The position numbers and the translations under genes were made by a program. The notes below the pieces were generated by a model. That model was not told the DNA's origin. It saw nothing but the letters and a program-made list of their open reading frames with translations, and did no database searches. A stretch of DNA of 64,000 nt from Aquibium oceanicum (GTDB lineage: Bacteria > Pseudomonadota > Alphaproteobacteria > Rhizobiales > Rhizobiaceae). The stretch covers positions 3,618,501 to 3,682,500 of the forward strand of contig NZ_CP018171.1 in the NCBI RefSeq assembly GCF_001889605.1, given 5' to 3'. This document shows positions 53,825-63,600 of this stretch, piece after piece; the first letter of the stretch is position 1; every line of letters starts with the position of its first letter.

Positions 53825-54829
53825 ATGCATAGAAGGTTCCGTTCCGCCGTCGCCGCCATCGCCGTCCTGGCGCTCTCACCCGCGGTCGCGCATGCCGCAG
53901 AAAAGGTCGTCTTCGCCACCAACTGGCTCGCCCAGGCCGAGCATGGCGGCTATTACCAGGCCGTGGCCGACGGCACCTATGCCGAATGCGGGCTGGACGT
54001 AGAGATCATGCAGGGCGGGCCGCAGGTCTCCGGCCGGCCTCTGCTGCTCGCCGGCAAGATCGACTTCTACATGGGCGGCAACATGCTGCAGGCCTTCTCG
54101 GCCGTCGAGCAGGACATTCCGCTCAGGGTCGTCGCCGCGACCTTCCAGAAGGAGCCGCAGGTCCTGATGAGCCATCCGGGCCAGGGGCTCGACACCTGGG
54201 AGAGCCTGAAGGAGGCCGACCAGTACATCCTCGGCGACGAGGGCTTCCAGAGCTACTTCCAGTGGATGATCGCGGAGTTCGGCTTCGACGCGGCCAAGCG
54301 GGTGCCCTACACCTTCAACCCCGCGCCTTTCATCGCCAACCCGAAATCCGTGCAGCAGGGCTACGTGACCTCCGAGCCCTTCGCCATCGAGCGCGAGGGC
54401 GGCTTCGAGCCGAACCAGTTCCTGCTCGCCGATTTCGGCTTCACCACCTATGCGACCACCATCGAGACCATGCAGAAGACGATCGACGAGCGGCCCGAGG
54501 CCGTGCAGTGCTTCGTCGATGGCTCGGCCAAGGGCTGGTACAATTATCTCTACAACGACAACGCCGCCGCCAACGAGCTCATCAAGGCGGACAATCCGGA
54601 CATGACCGACGAGCAGATCGCCTTCTCCATCGACCAGATGAAGAAGTTCGGCATCGTCGATTCCGGCGAGGCGGAGGAAAAGGGCATCGGCGCCATGACC
54701 GACGAAAAGATCGCCGACTTCTACGCCAAGATGGTCAACGCCAAGGTCGTCGCCGACGGGCTCGACATCAAGAAGTCCTACACGCTCGACTTCGTCAACA
54801 AGGGCGTCGGGATGGACCTGAAGAAGTAG
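53825..54829 (+). CDS. ABC transporter substrate-binding protein, NMT1/THI5-like
   Basis: This 334-residue periplasmic protein has a Sec signal (RRFRSAVAAIAVLALSPAVAHA). The NMT1/THI5 pattern is FATNWLAQAEHGGYYQAVADGTY, then MQGGPQVSGRPLLLAGKIDFYMGG. It is related to, but clearly distinct from, the binding protein at 13360-14325. As the first gene of a seven-gene operon with a cytosine-deaminase-like enzyme, it probably binds a pyrimidine-like or other N-heterocycle. The ribosome site is AAAGGGGTC. It is controlled by the sigma-54 promoter upstream. Confidence 0.92.
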   Translation: MHRRFRSAVAAIAVLALSPAVAHAAEKVVFATNWLAQAEHGGYYQAVADGTYAECGLDVEIMQGGPQVSGRPLLLAGKIDFYMGGNMLQAFSAVEQDIPLRVVAATFQKEPQVLMSHPGQGLDTWESLKEADQYILGDEGFQSYFQWMIAEFGFDAAKRVPYTFNPAPFIANPKSVQQGYVTSEPFAIEREGGFEPNQFLLADFGFTTYATTIETMQKTIDERPEAVQCFVDGSAKGWYNYLYNDNAAANELIKADNPDMTDEQIAFSIDQMKKFGIVDSGEAEEKGIGAMTDEKIADFYAKMVNAKVVADGLDIKKSYTLDFVNKGVGMDLKK

Positions 54830-54872
54830 TGGCTTCGGCCAGCCTGCGCATCGACGACCCGAAGGACCGGCC

Positions 54873-55715
54873 GTGCCCGAGGTGATCGCCCGGATAGAAG
54901 AAGAGCGACCGTTGCCGGCGGAAGCACCCGACGCCCCGCTGCTTCGCCTGCGCGGCGTCGGCAAGTCCTTCTCGAACGGGGTCACGGCGCTGCGCGGCGT
55001 CGACCTCGCGATCCGCGAGGGGGATTTCGTGAGCCTGCTCGGGCCGTCCGGCTGCGGCAAGTCGACGGCGCTGCGGATCGTCGCTGGCCTCTCCTCGCCT
55101 ACCACCGGCCGGCTCGAATGGCAGCGCGAGGGCATCGGCCCCAACGACGTCGGCTTCGTCTTCCAGGAGCCGACGCTGATGCCCTGGGCGAGCGTCTTCG
55201 ACAATGTCTGGCTGCCGCTGCGATTGCGCGGCGTCTCGCGCCGCGAGGCGGCACCGGCGATCCGCGAGCTTCTGGAGCGCGTGCACCTGTCGGGCTTCGA
55301 GGAGGCCGTGCCCCGCGAACTCTCCGGCGGCATGAAGATGCGCGTCTCGATCGCCCGCGGACTGGTGACGAAGCCGCGCGTGCTCCTCATGGACGAGCCC
55401 TTCGCCGCGCTCGACGAGATCACCCGCTTCAAGCTCAACGACGACCTCCTGGACCTGTGGCGCGACCAGCGCTTCACCGTCGTCTTCGTCACCCACAGCG
55501 TCTTCGAGAGCGTGTTCCTGTCGAACCGCATCGTCGTCATGGCAGCCAGGCCCGGCCGGGTGCACGACGAACTGGAGGTCGGCGCGCCCTACCCCCGCGA
55601 CGAGCGCTTCCGCACCTCGCCGGAATACGCAGCCTTATGCCGGGAAGCCTCCGAGGCGCTTCTGTCCGCGATCAACGCCACCCACGAATCCGGAGCCGCG
55701 CATGGCGGCCGTTGA
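54873..55715 (+). CDS. ABC transporter ATP-binding protein
   Basis: This 280-residue SsuB/TauB-type ATPase has Walker A GPSGCGKST, Q-loop FVFQEPTLMPWAS, signature LSGGMKMRVSIARGL, Walker B VLLMDEPFAALDE and the H-loop VTHS. It starts at a GTG at 54873 behind GAAGGA. The last 14 bp overlap the permease gene, so the two are translationally coupled. Confidence 0.93.
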   Translation: MPEVIARIEEERPLPAEAPDAPLLRLRGVGKSFSNGVTALRGVDLAIREGDFVSLLGPSGCGKSTALRIVAGLSSPTTGRLEWQREGIGPNDVGFVFQEPTLMPWASVFDNVWLPLRLRGVSRREAAPAIRELLERVHLSGFEEAVPRELSGGMKMRVSIARGLVTKPRVLLMDEPFAALDEITRFKLNDDLLDLWRDQRFTVVFVTHSVFESVFLSNRIVVMAARPGRVHDELEVGAPYPRDERFRTSPEYAALCREASEALLSAINATHESGAAHGGR

Positions 55716-56559
55716 GGAGAGCCGTCCGGCCACGATGCTCGACGCGGAAGAGGCGCGCCGCGCCCGCACCGAGCGGCTGGAGCGCATCGGCAAATGGGTC
55801 CTGCCGCTGGCGATCATGCTCGCGGCCATCCTCGCCTGGGACCGCATCTGCGTCTGGAACGAGATCCCGCACTACATCCTGCCGCGACCGGGACTTGTGC
55901 TCCAGTCGCTGATCGACGACCGCGCGCTGTTGTTCTCCTCGCTGCTCGTCACGCTGCGCATCACCTTCCTCGGCCTGGCGCTCGCCGTCTTCGGCGGTGT
56001 CGGCCTCGCCGTGCTCTTCACGCAGTCGAAATGGGTGGAGATGTCCTTCTTCCCCTTCGCGGTGGTGCTGCAGGTGACGCCGATCGTCGCGATCTTCCCG
56101 CTGATCAACATCTACGTCGACAACCAGACCGCCAAGCTGCTGCTCTGCGCCTGGATAGTCGCCTTCTTCCCGATCCTGTCCAACACCACGCTGGGGCTGA
56201 ACTCCGCCGACCGCAATTTGCGCGACCTCTTCCGGCTCAACGGCGCCAGCCGCTGGCAGGAACTGTGGCTGCTCAGGCTCCCGTCCGCCATGCCCTACTT
56301 CCTCGGCGGCCTGAAGATCGCGGGCGGCCTGGCGCTCATCGGCGCGGTGGTGGCCGAGTTCGTCGCCGGTGCGGCAGGCCAGTCCTCGGGGCTCGCCTCG
56401 CGCATCATCGAGGCCGGCTACCGCCTGAACGCGCCGCGGCTTTTCGCGGCGTTGATCCTGATCTCGGCCACGGGCATCGTCATCTTCCTCGTCCTCTCGT
56501 GGATCTCCCACCTGATCCTGCGGCGCTGGCACGAGAGCGCGCTGAAGCAGGAGCGTTGA
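55702..56559 (+). CDS. ABC transporter permease
   Basis: This 285-residue inner-membrane permease has six TM helices of the BPD_transp_1 type. It carries TM1 at WVLPLAIMLAAILAWDRI and the EAA loop LFRLNGASRWQELWLLRLPSAMPYFLGGLK. It is the only permease of this operon and so probably forms a homodimer. The gene overlaps the ATPase by 14 bp and the amidohydrolase by one base (TGATG). Confidence 0.93.
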   Translation: MAAVEESRPATMLDAEEARRARTERLERIGKWVLPLAIMLAAILAWDRICVWNEIPHYILPRPGLVLQSLIDDRALLFSSLLVTLRITFLGLALAVFGGVGLAVLFTQSKWVEMSFFPFAVVLQVTPIVAIFPLINIYVDNQTAKLLLCAWIVAFFPILSNTTLGLNSADRNLRDLFRLNGASRWQELWLLRLPSAMPYFLGGLKIAGGLALIGAVVAEFVAGAAGQSSGLASRIIEAGYRLNAPRLFAALILISATGIVIFLVLSWISHLILRRWHESALKQER

Positions 56560-57872
56560 TGACATCGCAACTCGACCTCCCCTCCTCCGGTTGGTACGTG
56601 CTGGCCAATGCCCGCGTGCATTTCTCATTGACCACCGCCGACATCGGCGCGACCGACGAGGATGGCTTCGCTCTTGTCGATATCGCCATCGCCGACGGGA
56701 AGATCACCGGCATCGCGCCGCGACGGGACAAGCCGGTCCCGCCGCGCGCGGTCGATCTCGCCGGCCGCATCGTGTTCCCCTGCTTCGTCGACTGCCACAC
56801 CCATCTGGACAAGGGCCACATCTGGCCGCGCAGGCGCAATCCCGACGGCTCCTTCATGGGCGCGCTGGAGGCGGTCGGCGCCGACCGGGCGGCGAACTGG
56901 TCGGCGGCGGACGTCGAGGCGCGCATGGAGTTCGCCCTGAAATGCGCATTCGCGCACGGAACCAAGGCGATACGCACCCATCTTGATTCGATTTCTCCGC
57001 AGGAGACGATCTCCTGGCCGGTGTTCGAGTCGATGCGCGAGCGCTGGGCGGGCCGTATCGACCTCCAGGCCGTCTGCCTGCTCGGCATCGACGGGGTGCG
57101 CGAGACGGACTGGTTCGCGGATCTCGCCGGCCGCGTCGCCGCCGCGCGCGGCATGCTCGGCGCCGTGACCTACATGGTGCCCGAGCTAGAGCCGCTGCTC
57201 GACCGGGTCTTCGAGACCGCCATCGAACGCGGCCTAGACCTCGATTTCCACGCCGACGAGACCGACGACGTCTCGGCCATCTCCCTGAAGAAGATCGCCG
57301 AAAAGGCGCTGGAACATCGTTTCGAAGGAAAAATCCTCGTCGGCCACTGCTGCTCGCTGGCGCGCCAGCCGGATGCGGACGTGCTCGACACGCTGGACAA
57401 GGTCGCCCGGGCGGGCGTGGCCGTCGTGTCGCTGCCTATGTGCAACATGTATCTCCAGGACCGCCGCTTCGACGGCACGACGCCGCGCTGGCGCGGGGTG
57501 ACGCTGCTGCATGAGATGAAGGCCCGCGGCATCCCCGTCGCCGTCGCCTCGGACAACACGCGCGATCCGTTCTATGCCTATGGCGACCTCGACATGCTGG
57601 AGGTCTACCGCATGGCGACCCGCACCCTGCATTTCGATCATCCGGTCGCCGACTGGCCCAGGACGGTGGCGGCGACGCCGGCCGACATCATGCGGTTGCA
57701 GGATGCGGGAAGGCTCGCCGTGGGCGGCGCTGCCGATCTCGTCGTCTTCCGGGGGCGGAGCTGGACCGAACTGCTGTCGCGGCCCGAAAGTGGCCGCATC
57801 GTCGTGCGAGATGGCCGCGCGATCGAGGCCGCCGTGCCGGACTATTCCGAACTCGACACCGTCGTAGGTTAG
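56559..57872 (+). CDS. Cytosine-deaminase-like amidohydrolase
   Basis: This 437-residue TIM-barrel amidohydrolase is of the cytosine/creatinine/isocytosine deaminase group. Metal and catalytic residues are His80 and His82 (DCHTHLDKGH), His231 and Glu234 (DFHADETDD), His263 (VGHCCS) and Asp332 (ASDNTRDPF). E. coli CodA has two consecutive aspartates at the last site; here the second is Asn, so the substrate may not be cytosine itself. It starts at the ATG at 56559 overlapping the permease stop, which indicates coupling. It would release ammonia from the imported heterocycle. Confidence 0.88.
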   Translation: MTSQLDLPSSGWYVLANARVHFSLTTADIGATDEDGFALVDIAIADGKITGIAPRRDKPVPPRAVDLAGRIVFPCFVDCHTHLDKGHIWPRRRNPDGSFMGALEAVGADRAANWSAADVEARMEFALKCAFAHGTKAIRTHLDSISPQETISWPVFESMRERWAGRIDLQAVCLLGIDGVRETDWFADLAGRVAAARGMLGAVTYMVPELEPLLDRVFETAIERGLDLDFHADETDDVSAISLKKIAEKALEHRFEGKILVGHCCSLARQPDADVLDTLDKVARAGVAVVSLPMCNMYLQDRRFDGTTPRWRGVTLLHEMKARGIPVAVASDNTRDPFYAYGDLDMLEVYRMATRTLHFDHPVADWPRTVAATPADIMRLQDAGRLAVGGAADLVVFRGRSWTELLSRPESGRIVVRDGRAIEAAVPDYSELDTVVG

Positions 57873-57878
57873 GAACTG

Positions 57879-59282
57879 ATGGATATCGAAGCGCTCAAAA
57901 CCGAAATCGATGGCATCCGGATCGAGGAGAATCCGGCCGTCGTGAAGCAGAAGAGTCGGGATTTCTTCTGGTATTCGCCGGTCTTGAAGGAGCAACTCGA
58001 TCACATTACGGCCGACATCGTGGTCTCGCCAAACGACGAGGCCGAGGTGATCCGGGTGCTTTCGGCATGCTGCCGGCTCGGCATCCCGGTTACGCCGCGC
58101 GGCACCGGTACGGGCAACTACGGCCAGGCCATGCCGCTCTCGGGCGGCGTAATCCTGAACCTCGCTGAGATGAGCGCCGTCAGGGAGATCGCGCCGGGCC
58201 GGGTGGTCTGCGAGCCGGGGGCGGTGCTGGCCCAGATCGACCGCGCCACGCGCGCTCATTCGGGCCAGGAGCTTCGTCTGTCGCCCTCGACCTACCAGAC
58301 CGCCTCCATCGGCGGCTTCGTGGCCGGGGGGTCGGGCGGCATCGGCTCCATCCGCTGGGGTGGCCTGCGCGACCTCGGCAACATCCTGCGGCTGCGCGTG
58401 GTGACCATGGAGGAAGAGCCGCGCGTGCTCGAACTCACCGGCGAGGAACTGCACAAGGTCACCCATGCCTACGGCACCAACGGCATCATCACCGAAGTGG
58501 AGATGCCGCTGACCGCCGCCTACGAGTGGGTGGACGTGATCGTCGGCTTCGAGAGCTTCATGGACGCCGCCCGCTACGGCAACGCGCTGGCGCGTCAGGA
58601 CGGCATTCTCACCAAGCTGATCTCGCCCATCGCCGCCCCTGCCCCCTTCGACTATTTCAAGCGGCACCAGAAATTCCTGCGGGAGGGGCAGAGCGTCTGC
58701 CTGGTCATGGTCGCGCCGCAGTCGCTCGATGCCTTCCGCGCCTTCACCGAGCGCGCCGGCGGCGAAGTCGTCTTCGATGCCGCCGATGCGGGCCCGGAGG
58801 AGACCAAGGGCCTGCCGCCCGTGACGGAGCTCTCGTGGAACCACACGACGCTGAGGGCACTGCGGGTCGATTCGGCAATCACCTATCTCCAGGTGCTCTA
58901 CCCATTCCCCAATCAGATCGACCTCGTGGCGAAGATCCACGCCATGATCCCCGACGAGATGATCGGGCATCTGGAGTTCGTGCGCTTCGACGGCGACATC
59001 ACCTGCTTCGGCCTGCCGATGATCCGCTATTCGACGGCGGAGAGGCTGGAGGAGATCATCCGGCTGCACGAGGAGAACGGCTGCCCTATCTTCAATCCGC
59101 ACCGCTACACGCTGGAGGAAGGCGGCATGAAGCAGACCGACGAGGTCCAGCTCGCCTTCAAGCGCGAGGCCGACCCAAAAGGCCTGCTCAACCCAGGCAA
59201 GATGATAGCCTGGGAGAACCCCGACTACGACTACCGCTCCGACAAGCCGTTCCTCTTTCCCCGTCTGCAGAGGGCGTCCTGA
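57879..59282 (+). CDS. FAD-binding oxidase, GlcD/VAO-like
   Basis: This 467-residue flavoprotein of the vanillyl-alcohol-oxidase fold has its FAD-binding PP-loop in TPRGTGTGNYGQAMPLSGGV, the SPSTYQTASIGGFVAGGSGG loop, and a C-terminal substrate and cap domain ending KGLLNPGKMIAWENP. No covalent-flavin His is obvious. It follows the amidohydrolase by 6 bp. It would oxidise a hydroxy-acid or ring intermediate of the same pathway; I cannot name the substrate. Confidence 0.9.
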   Translation: MDIEALKTEIDGIRIEENPAVVKQKSRDFFWYSPVLKEQLDHITADIVVSPNDEAEVIRVLSACCRLGIPVTPRGTGTGNYGQAMPLSGGVILNLAEMSAVREIAPGRVVCEPGAVLAQIDRATRAHSGQELRLSPSTYQTASIGGFVAGGSGGIGSIRWGGLRDLGNILRLRVVTMEEEPRVLELTGEELHKVTHAYGTNGIITEVEMPLTAAYEWVDVIVGFESFMDAARYGNALARQDGILTKLISPIAAPAPFDYFKRHQKFLREGQSVCLVMVAPQSLDAFRAFTERAGGEVVFDAADAGPEETKGLPPVTELSWNHTTLRALRVDSAITYLQVLYPFPNQIDLVAKIHAMIPDEMIGHLEFVRFDGDITCFGLPMIRYSTAERLEEIIRLHEENGCPIFNPHRYTLEEGGMKQTDEVQLAFKREADPKGLLNPGKMIAWENPDYDYRSDKPFLFPRLQRAS

Positions 59283-59311
59283 GCCTTGATGGTCGCTCGT
59301 CCCTGATCGCC

Positions 59312-59893
59312 ATGAGAATCCTCCTCCTCCACGCCCACCCGGTGGAAACGAGCTTCAACGCCGCACTTCACCGGCTGATCGTCGAGCGGCTGGTGGCGAA
59401 GGGGCACGAGGTGGACGACTGCGACCTCTATGCCGAGGATTTCGACCCGCGCCTGTCGCGGGAGGAACGGCTCGACTATCACGACCTCGACCGCAACGTT
59501 TCGCGCGTGAGGCCGCACGTGGAGCGGTTGCGGTCCGCCAATGCGCTGGTCATGTGCTACCCGGTCTGGAACTTCGGCTATCCCGCGATCCTGAAAGGCT
59601 ATTTCGACCGCGTCTTCCTGCCCGGCGTCTCCTTCGCGATGGTGGACGGCAAGGCGCAGCCCTCGCTGCACAACATTTCCAAAGTTGCGGCCGTCACCAC
59701 CTATGGCGGCGACCGTCTGCGCGCCTGGCTGATGGGCGACCCGCCGCGCAAGCTCATCCGGCGCCACCTGCGCGTCACCGTGAGGCCCGGCGCGCCGGTC
59801 CAGTACCTCGCCCACTACGACATGAACCGTTCGACCGACGCCAGCCGCAAGCGCTTCATGGACAAGGTCGCAAGGGCGATGGACGCCTTCTGA
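59312..59893 (+). CDS. NAD(P)H:quinone oxidoreductase, flavodoxin fold (copy 1)
   Basis: This 193-residue protein of the WrbA/MdaB/NQO-like flavodoxin_2 family has the N-terminal strand-loop MRILLLHAHPVETSFNAALH, which binds the FMN or FAD phosphate. The segment MCYPVWNFGYPAILKGYFDRVF is the family flavin-binding strand. It starts at the ATG at 59312, 29 bp after the oxidase gene. It is a paralogue of the next gene, which it overlaps by one base. It may reduce flavin or a quinoid intermediate for the pathway. Confidence 0.9.
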   Translation: MRILLLHAHPVETSFNAALHRLIVERLVAKGHEVDDCDLYAEDFDPRLSREERLDYHDLDRNVSRVRPHVERLRSANALVMCYPVWNFGYPAILKGYFDRVFLPGVSFAMVDGKAQPSLHNISKVAAVTTYGGDRLRAWLMGDPPRKLIRRHLRVTVRPGAPVQYLAHYDMNRSTDASRKRFMDKVARAMDAF

Positions 59894-60480
59894 TGCGGGT
59901 GCTCGTCGTCCACTGCCATCCGGTTCCGGAGAGCTTCTGCGCGGCTTTGCGCGACACCGCTCTTCGGGCATTGAAGCGCGCGGGCCACGAGACGCGGCTG
60001 ATCGATCTCTACGCGGAAAAGTTCGATCCCGTCATGGGCTGCGAGGAGCGCCGCACCTACAACGACCGCGCCCCGACCGATCCCACACTCGGCCCCCACA
60101 TCGAGGCGCTCGGCTGGGCGGAAGCGATCGTCTTCGTCTATCCGACGTGGTGGTACGGGCTGCCGGCCATGCTGAAGGGCTGGCTCGACCGGGTCTGGGC
60201 GCTCGACGTCGTCTTCAAACTCGACAAGAAAGGCGGCAAGATCCGGCCGCTCCTCACCCATGTCCGCAAGATCGCGGTGGTCACGACCTGCGGCGCGCCG
60301 CTCTGGTGGTCGCATGTCGTCGGCCATCCCGGCCGGCGGACCATTCTGCGCGGCATCCGGGCGCTGTGCGGCTGGCGCTGCAAGACCCTGTTCCTTGCGC
60401 ACTACCGCATGGACCAGTCGACGCCCAGCTCCCGCGCGGCATACCTGAAGAAGGTCGAGGTCAAGCTCTCCGCATTTTAG
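59893..60480 (+). CDS. NAD(P)H:quinone oxidoreductase, flavodoxin fold (copy 2)
   Basis: This 195-residue paralogue of the preceding protein begins MRVLVVHCHPVPESFCAALR, with the flavin segment VYPTWWYGLPAMLKGWLDRVW, closer to the MdaB/Kef-ancillary type. The ATG overlaps the upstream TGA (TGATG), so the two are translated together and may form a heterodimer. It is the last gene of the sigma-54 operon. Confidence 0.9.
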   Translation: MRVLVVHCHPVPESFCAALRDTALRALKRAGHETRLIDLYAEKFDPVMGCEERRTYNDRAPTDPTLGPHIEALGWAEAIVFVYPTWWYGLPAMLKGWLDRVWALDVVFKLDKKGGKIRPLLTHVRKIAVVTTCGAPLWWSHVVGHPGRRTILRGIRALCGWRCKTLFLAHYRMDQSTPSSRAAYLKKVEVKLSAF

Positions 60481-60595
60481 GCGCAATCTCGCGCTTGCCT
60501 GCCCCTGGGTGAGGTTCGGCGCACATGCCGCAATCGGCTTTGGTGACATCGGCAGCACACGCGGCCGGAACCGTGTAGTGTCACGCGGGCAGGCA

Positions 60596-60613
60596 CAGGA
60601 CGCCACAGTCCTG
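60596..60613. promoter_or_regulatory. Perfect inverted repeat upstream of the alpha-2-macroglobulin gene
   Basis: CAGGAC-N6-GTCCTG lies 45 bp before the start codon in the 177-bp gap. It could be an operator or an mRNA hairpin; nothing else in the gap is recognisable. Confidence 0.3.
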
Positions 60614-60657
60614 AAACAGGCCCTTGCTACGGCAAAGGGCTCCGGAGGAACAATTTC

Positions 60658-63600
60658 ATGCGCGCATTCCGTGTCATCGCCGTCATCCTTGCCGCCCTGC
60701 TCGGCACGGCCACGGGCACCCTGGCCCAGGAGGCCCGCCAGATCGTCACCACTCAGGACGGCGACTATTTCGGCTTCGATCTCCGGACCGAGCAGAACAT
60801 GTCGCTCGACCAGTGCAAGTCGGCCTGCCTCGGCGACCCTTCCTGCCGCGCCTTCACCCACAACACCCGCGCGCAATGGTGCTTCCTCAAATCCGATTAC
60901 AACACGCTGAACACCTTCCCCGGCGCGGTCGCCGGCAAGGTGGTCGACCTGAGCGGCGAGCCGGACATCGGCGCTCCGCCGGAGCTGTCGTTCGTCGCGT
61001 CCTACGTTCTCGACGACGCCCGCTCCTGGCGCCAGGACCTCCTTTCCAAGGCCTCGGCCGGAGGTGCCGGCCTGGTGTCGCTGGTCGATGCCGCGCAGAA
61101 CGCGATGGACAACAACGACCCGCGCGCCGCGATGCTGAACTACACCAATGCGCTGACGATCCTGCCGGACGACACCGCTCTGTGGACCGGGCTCGCCGAG
61201 GCGGCGAACGCCGTGGTGCCCGGCGGCGGCGAGAGCAGCTACTATTTCCAGCGCGCCGGCACCAGCGCCGCGATCAACGGCTACCGTCTCTCGCGCACCG
61301 CCACGGAGCGCGCCAACGCGCTGAACGCGCTGGCCGAGGCGCTGGAAAAGCGCAGCATGCACCGGCCGGCGATCACCGCATTGGAACGCAGCATCGCCCT
61401 GGTGACCTCGGTAGAGACCTTGCAACGCTACGCCGACCTGAAGAGCCAGTGGGGCTTCCGCGTCATCGAGCACACGGTCGATTCCGATAATGCCAGCCCG
61501 CGCGTCTGCGTCCAGTTCTCCGAGGAACTGGCCAAGAGCGGCATCGACTACGCGCAGTTCGTCAGCGTCGACAACGCCCCCACCACCGCCGTCGAAAAGG
61601 GCGATCGCGAGCTCTGCGTCGAGGGACTGGAGCATGGCGGTCGCTACCGCATCGTCATCCGCCAGGGCCTTCCCGCCGCCATCGGCGAGGTAATCGGCGA
61701 GCCCGTCGCACTGGACATCTACATCCGGGACCGCTCGCCCTCGCTGCGCTTCACCGGCGATAATTTCGTGCTGCCCAACAGCGCCCGCCGCGGCATCCCC
61801 GTGGTCTCGGTGAACACCGACAAGGCCGACATCGCGCTCTACCGGATCGGCGACCGCTCGCTGTCGCGCCTGCTCACGCAGTCGCAGTTCCTGCGGCAAC
61901 TCGACGCCTACGAGATCGGCAGCATCGCCGACGACCTCGGCGAGCCCGTCTTCAAGGGCTCGCTCGACATCAAGTCCGAACTCAACGAGGAGGTGGTCAC
62001 CGCCTTCCCGGTCGACGAGGCGATCCCCGAGCGCAAGCCCGGCGTCTACGTGATGACCGCCACGCCCGAGGGCGACCGGCGCGAAAGCTGGGACTCCCGT
62101 GCCACGCAATGGTTCGTTATCTCCGACATCGGCCTCGTCACCTTTGCCGGCAATGACGGCCTGTCGGTCTTCGCCCGCTCGCTGGACACAGCGAAGCCGA
62201 AAGCCGGCCTCGAGCTGAAGCTCGTCGCCCGCAACAACGAGCTGCTCGGTACCGCGACCACCGACGTCGACGGACGCGCCGTGTTCGACGCCGGCCTGAT
62301 GCGCGGCGACAGCGGTCTCGCGCCCGCCGTGATCATGGCGAGCGGCGACGGCGACGATTTCGTCTTCCTCGACATGACGCGCTCCGGCTTCGACCTGTCC
62401 GACCGCGGCGTCGAGGGCCGCGCCTCCCCTGGTCCGCTGGACGTCTACGCCTGGACCGAGCGCGGCATCTACCGTGCCGGCGAGACGGTCCACGCCGCCG
62501 CGCTGAACCGCGACACGGAGGCCGAGGCCGTCGACGACCTGCCGCTGACCTTCATCTTCCAGCGCCCCGACGGCGTGGAGGATCGCCGCGTCGTCTCCTC
62601 CGGCGCCGAGCTCGGCGGACACGCGGTCGATCTCGACCTGTCGGCCAACGCCATGCGCGGCACCTGGATGGTCCGCATCCATGCCGACCCGAAAGCGGCG
62701 GCAATCGCGGAAAAGACCTTCCTGGTCGAGGACTTCGTTCCCGACCGGATCGAGTTCGACCTGACCAGCGACAAGGACGAGGTGGCCGTCGGCGAGCAGG
62801 CGACGCTCACCGTCGACGGGCGCTATCTATACGGCGCGCCGGCCGAGGGCCTGTCGCTCGAAGGCCAGCTCACCGTCTCTCGCACCCGCGAATGGGAAGA
62901 GTTCCCGGGCTACTATTTCGGGCTGGAGGACGAGGAGGACGTCGAGGACACGCGCACGACGCTCCAGGAGCTGCCGCAGACCGGCGCGGACGGCAAGGCA
63001 GAGTTCGAGGTCGCCGTCGACGCGGTGCCCTCCACGACCCAGTTCCTGATGGCCGAAGCCTCGGTGCGGCTGGTGGAAGCCGGCGGACGCGCGGTCGAGC
63101 GCTCCATCGACATCGAGATCACGCCCGAAAGCGACATGCTCGGCCTGAAGCCCGAATTCGAGGGCGGATCGGTGCCCGAAGGCGGCACGGCCAACTTCCG
63201 CGTCATCGCCGTCGATCCGGCCGGCGACCGCGTCGAGATGAAGGACGTCCGCTGGTCGCTGATCAAGCTGGAGCGGCACTACCAGTGGTATCGCAACGGC
63301 AACAGCTGGGACTACGAGCCGATCACCTCGACCACCATGGTCGAGGACGGCACGGTGGACGCTTCCGCGACCGCCGAACCGATGATCTCCGTGTCCGTCG
63401 ACTGGGGCCGCTACCGCATGGAGATCGAGACCGGAGATCCGAACGGACCGGCGACCAGCGTCGAGTTCGAGGCGGGCTGGTACGTCGAGGCGAGCTCCAC
63501 GGAGACGCCGGACGGGCTGGAGGTCGCGCTCGACAAGGATTCCTATTCCGTCGGCGAGACCGCCAAGCTGAAGATATCGCCGCGCTTCGCCGGCGAGGTG

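Noticed and set aside
57234-59102. Minus-strand open frame of about 620 codons
   Set aside because: It is antisense to the amidohydrolase and FAD oxidase and has no domain pattern.
59815-62682. Very long open frame (over 900 codons) on the minus strand
   Set aside because: It is antisense to the reductase genes and the alpha-2-macroglobulin gene. Its composition (Asp/Val/Gly/Arg-rich) is typical of antisense frames in GC-rich genes, with no domain.
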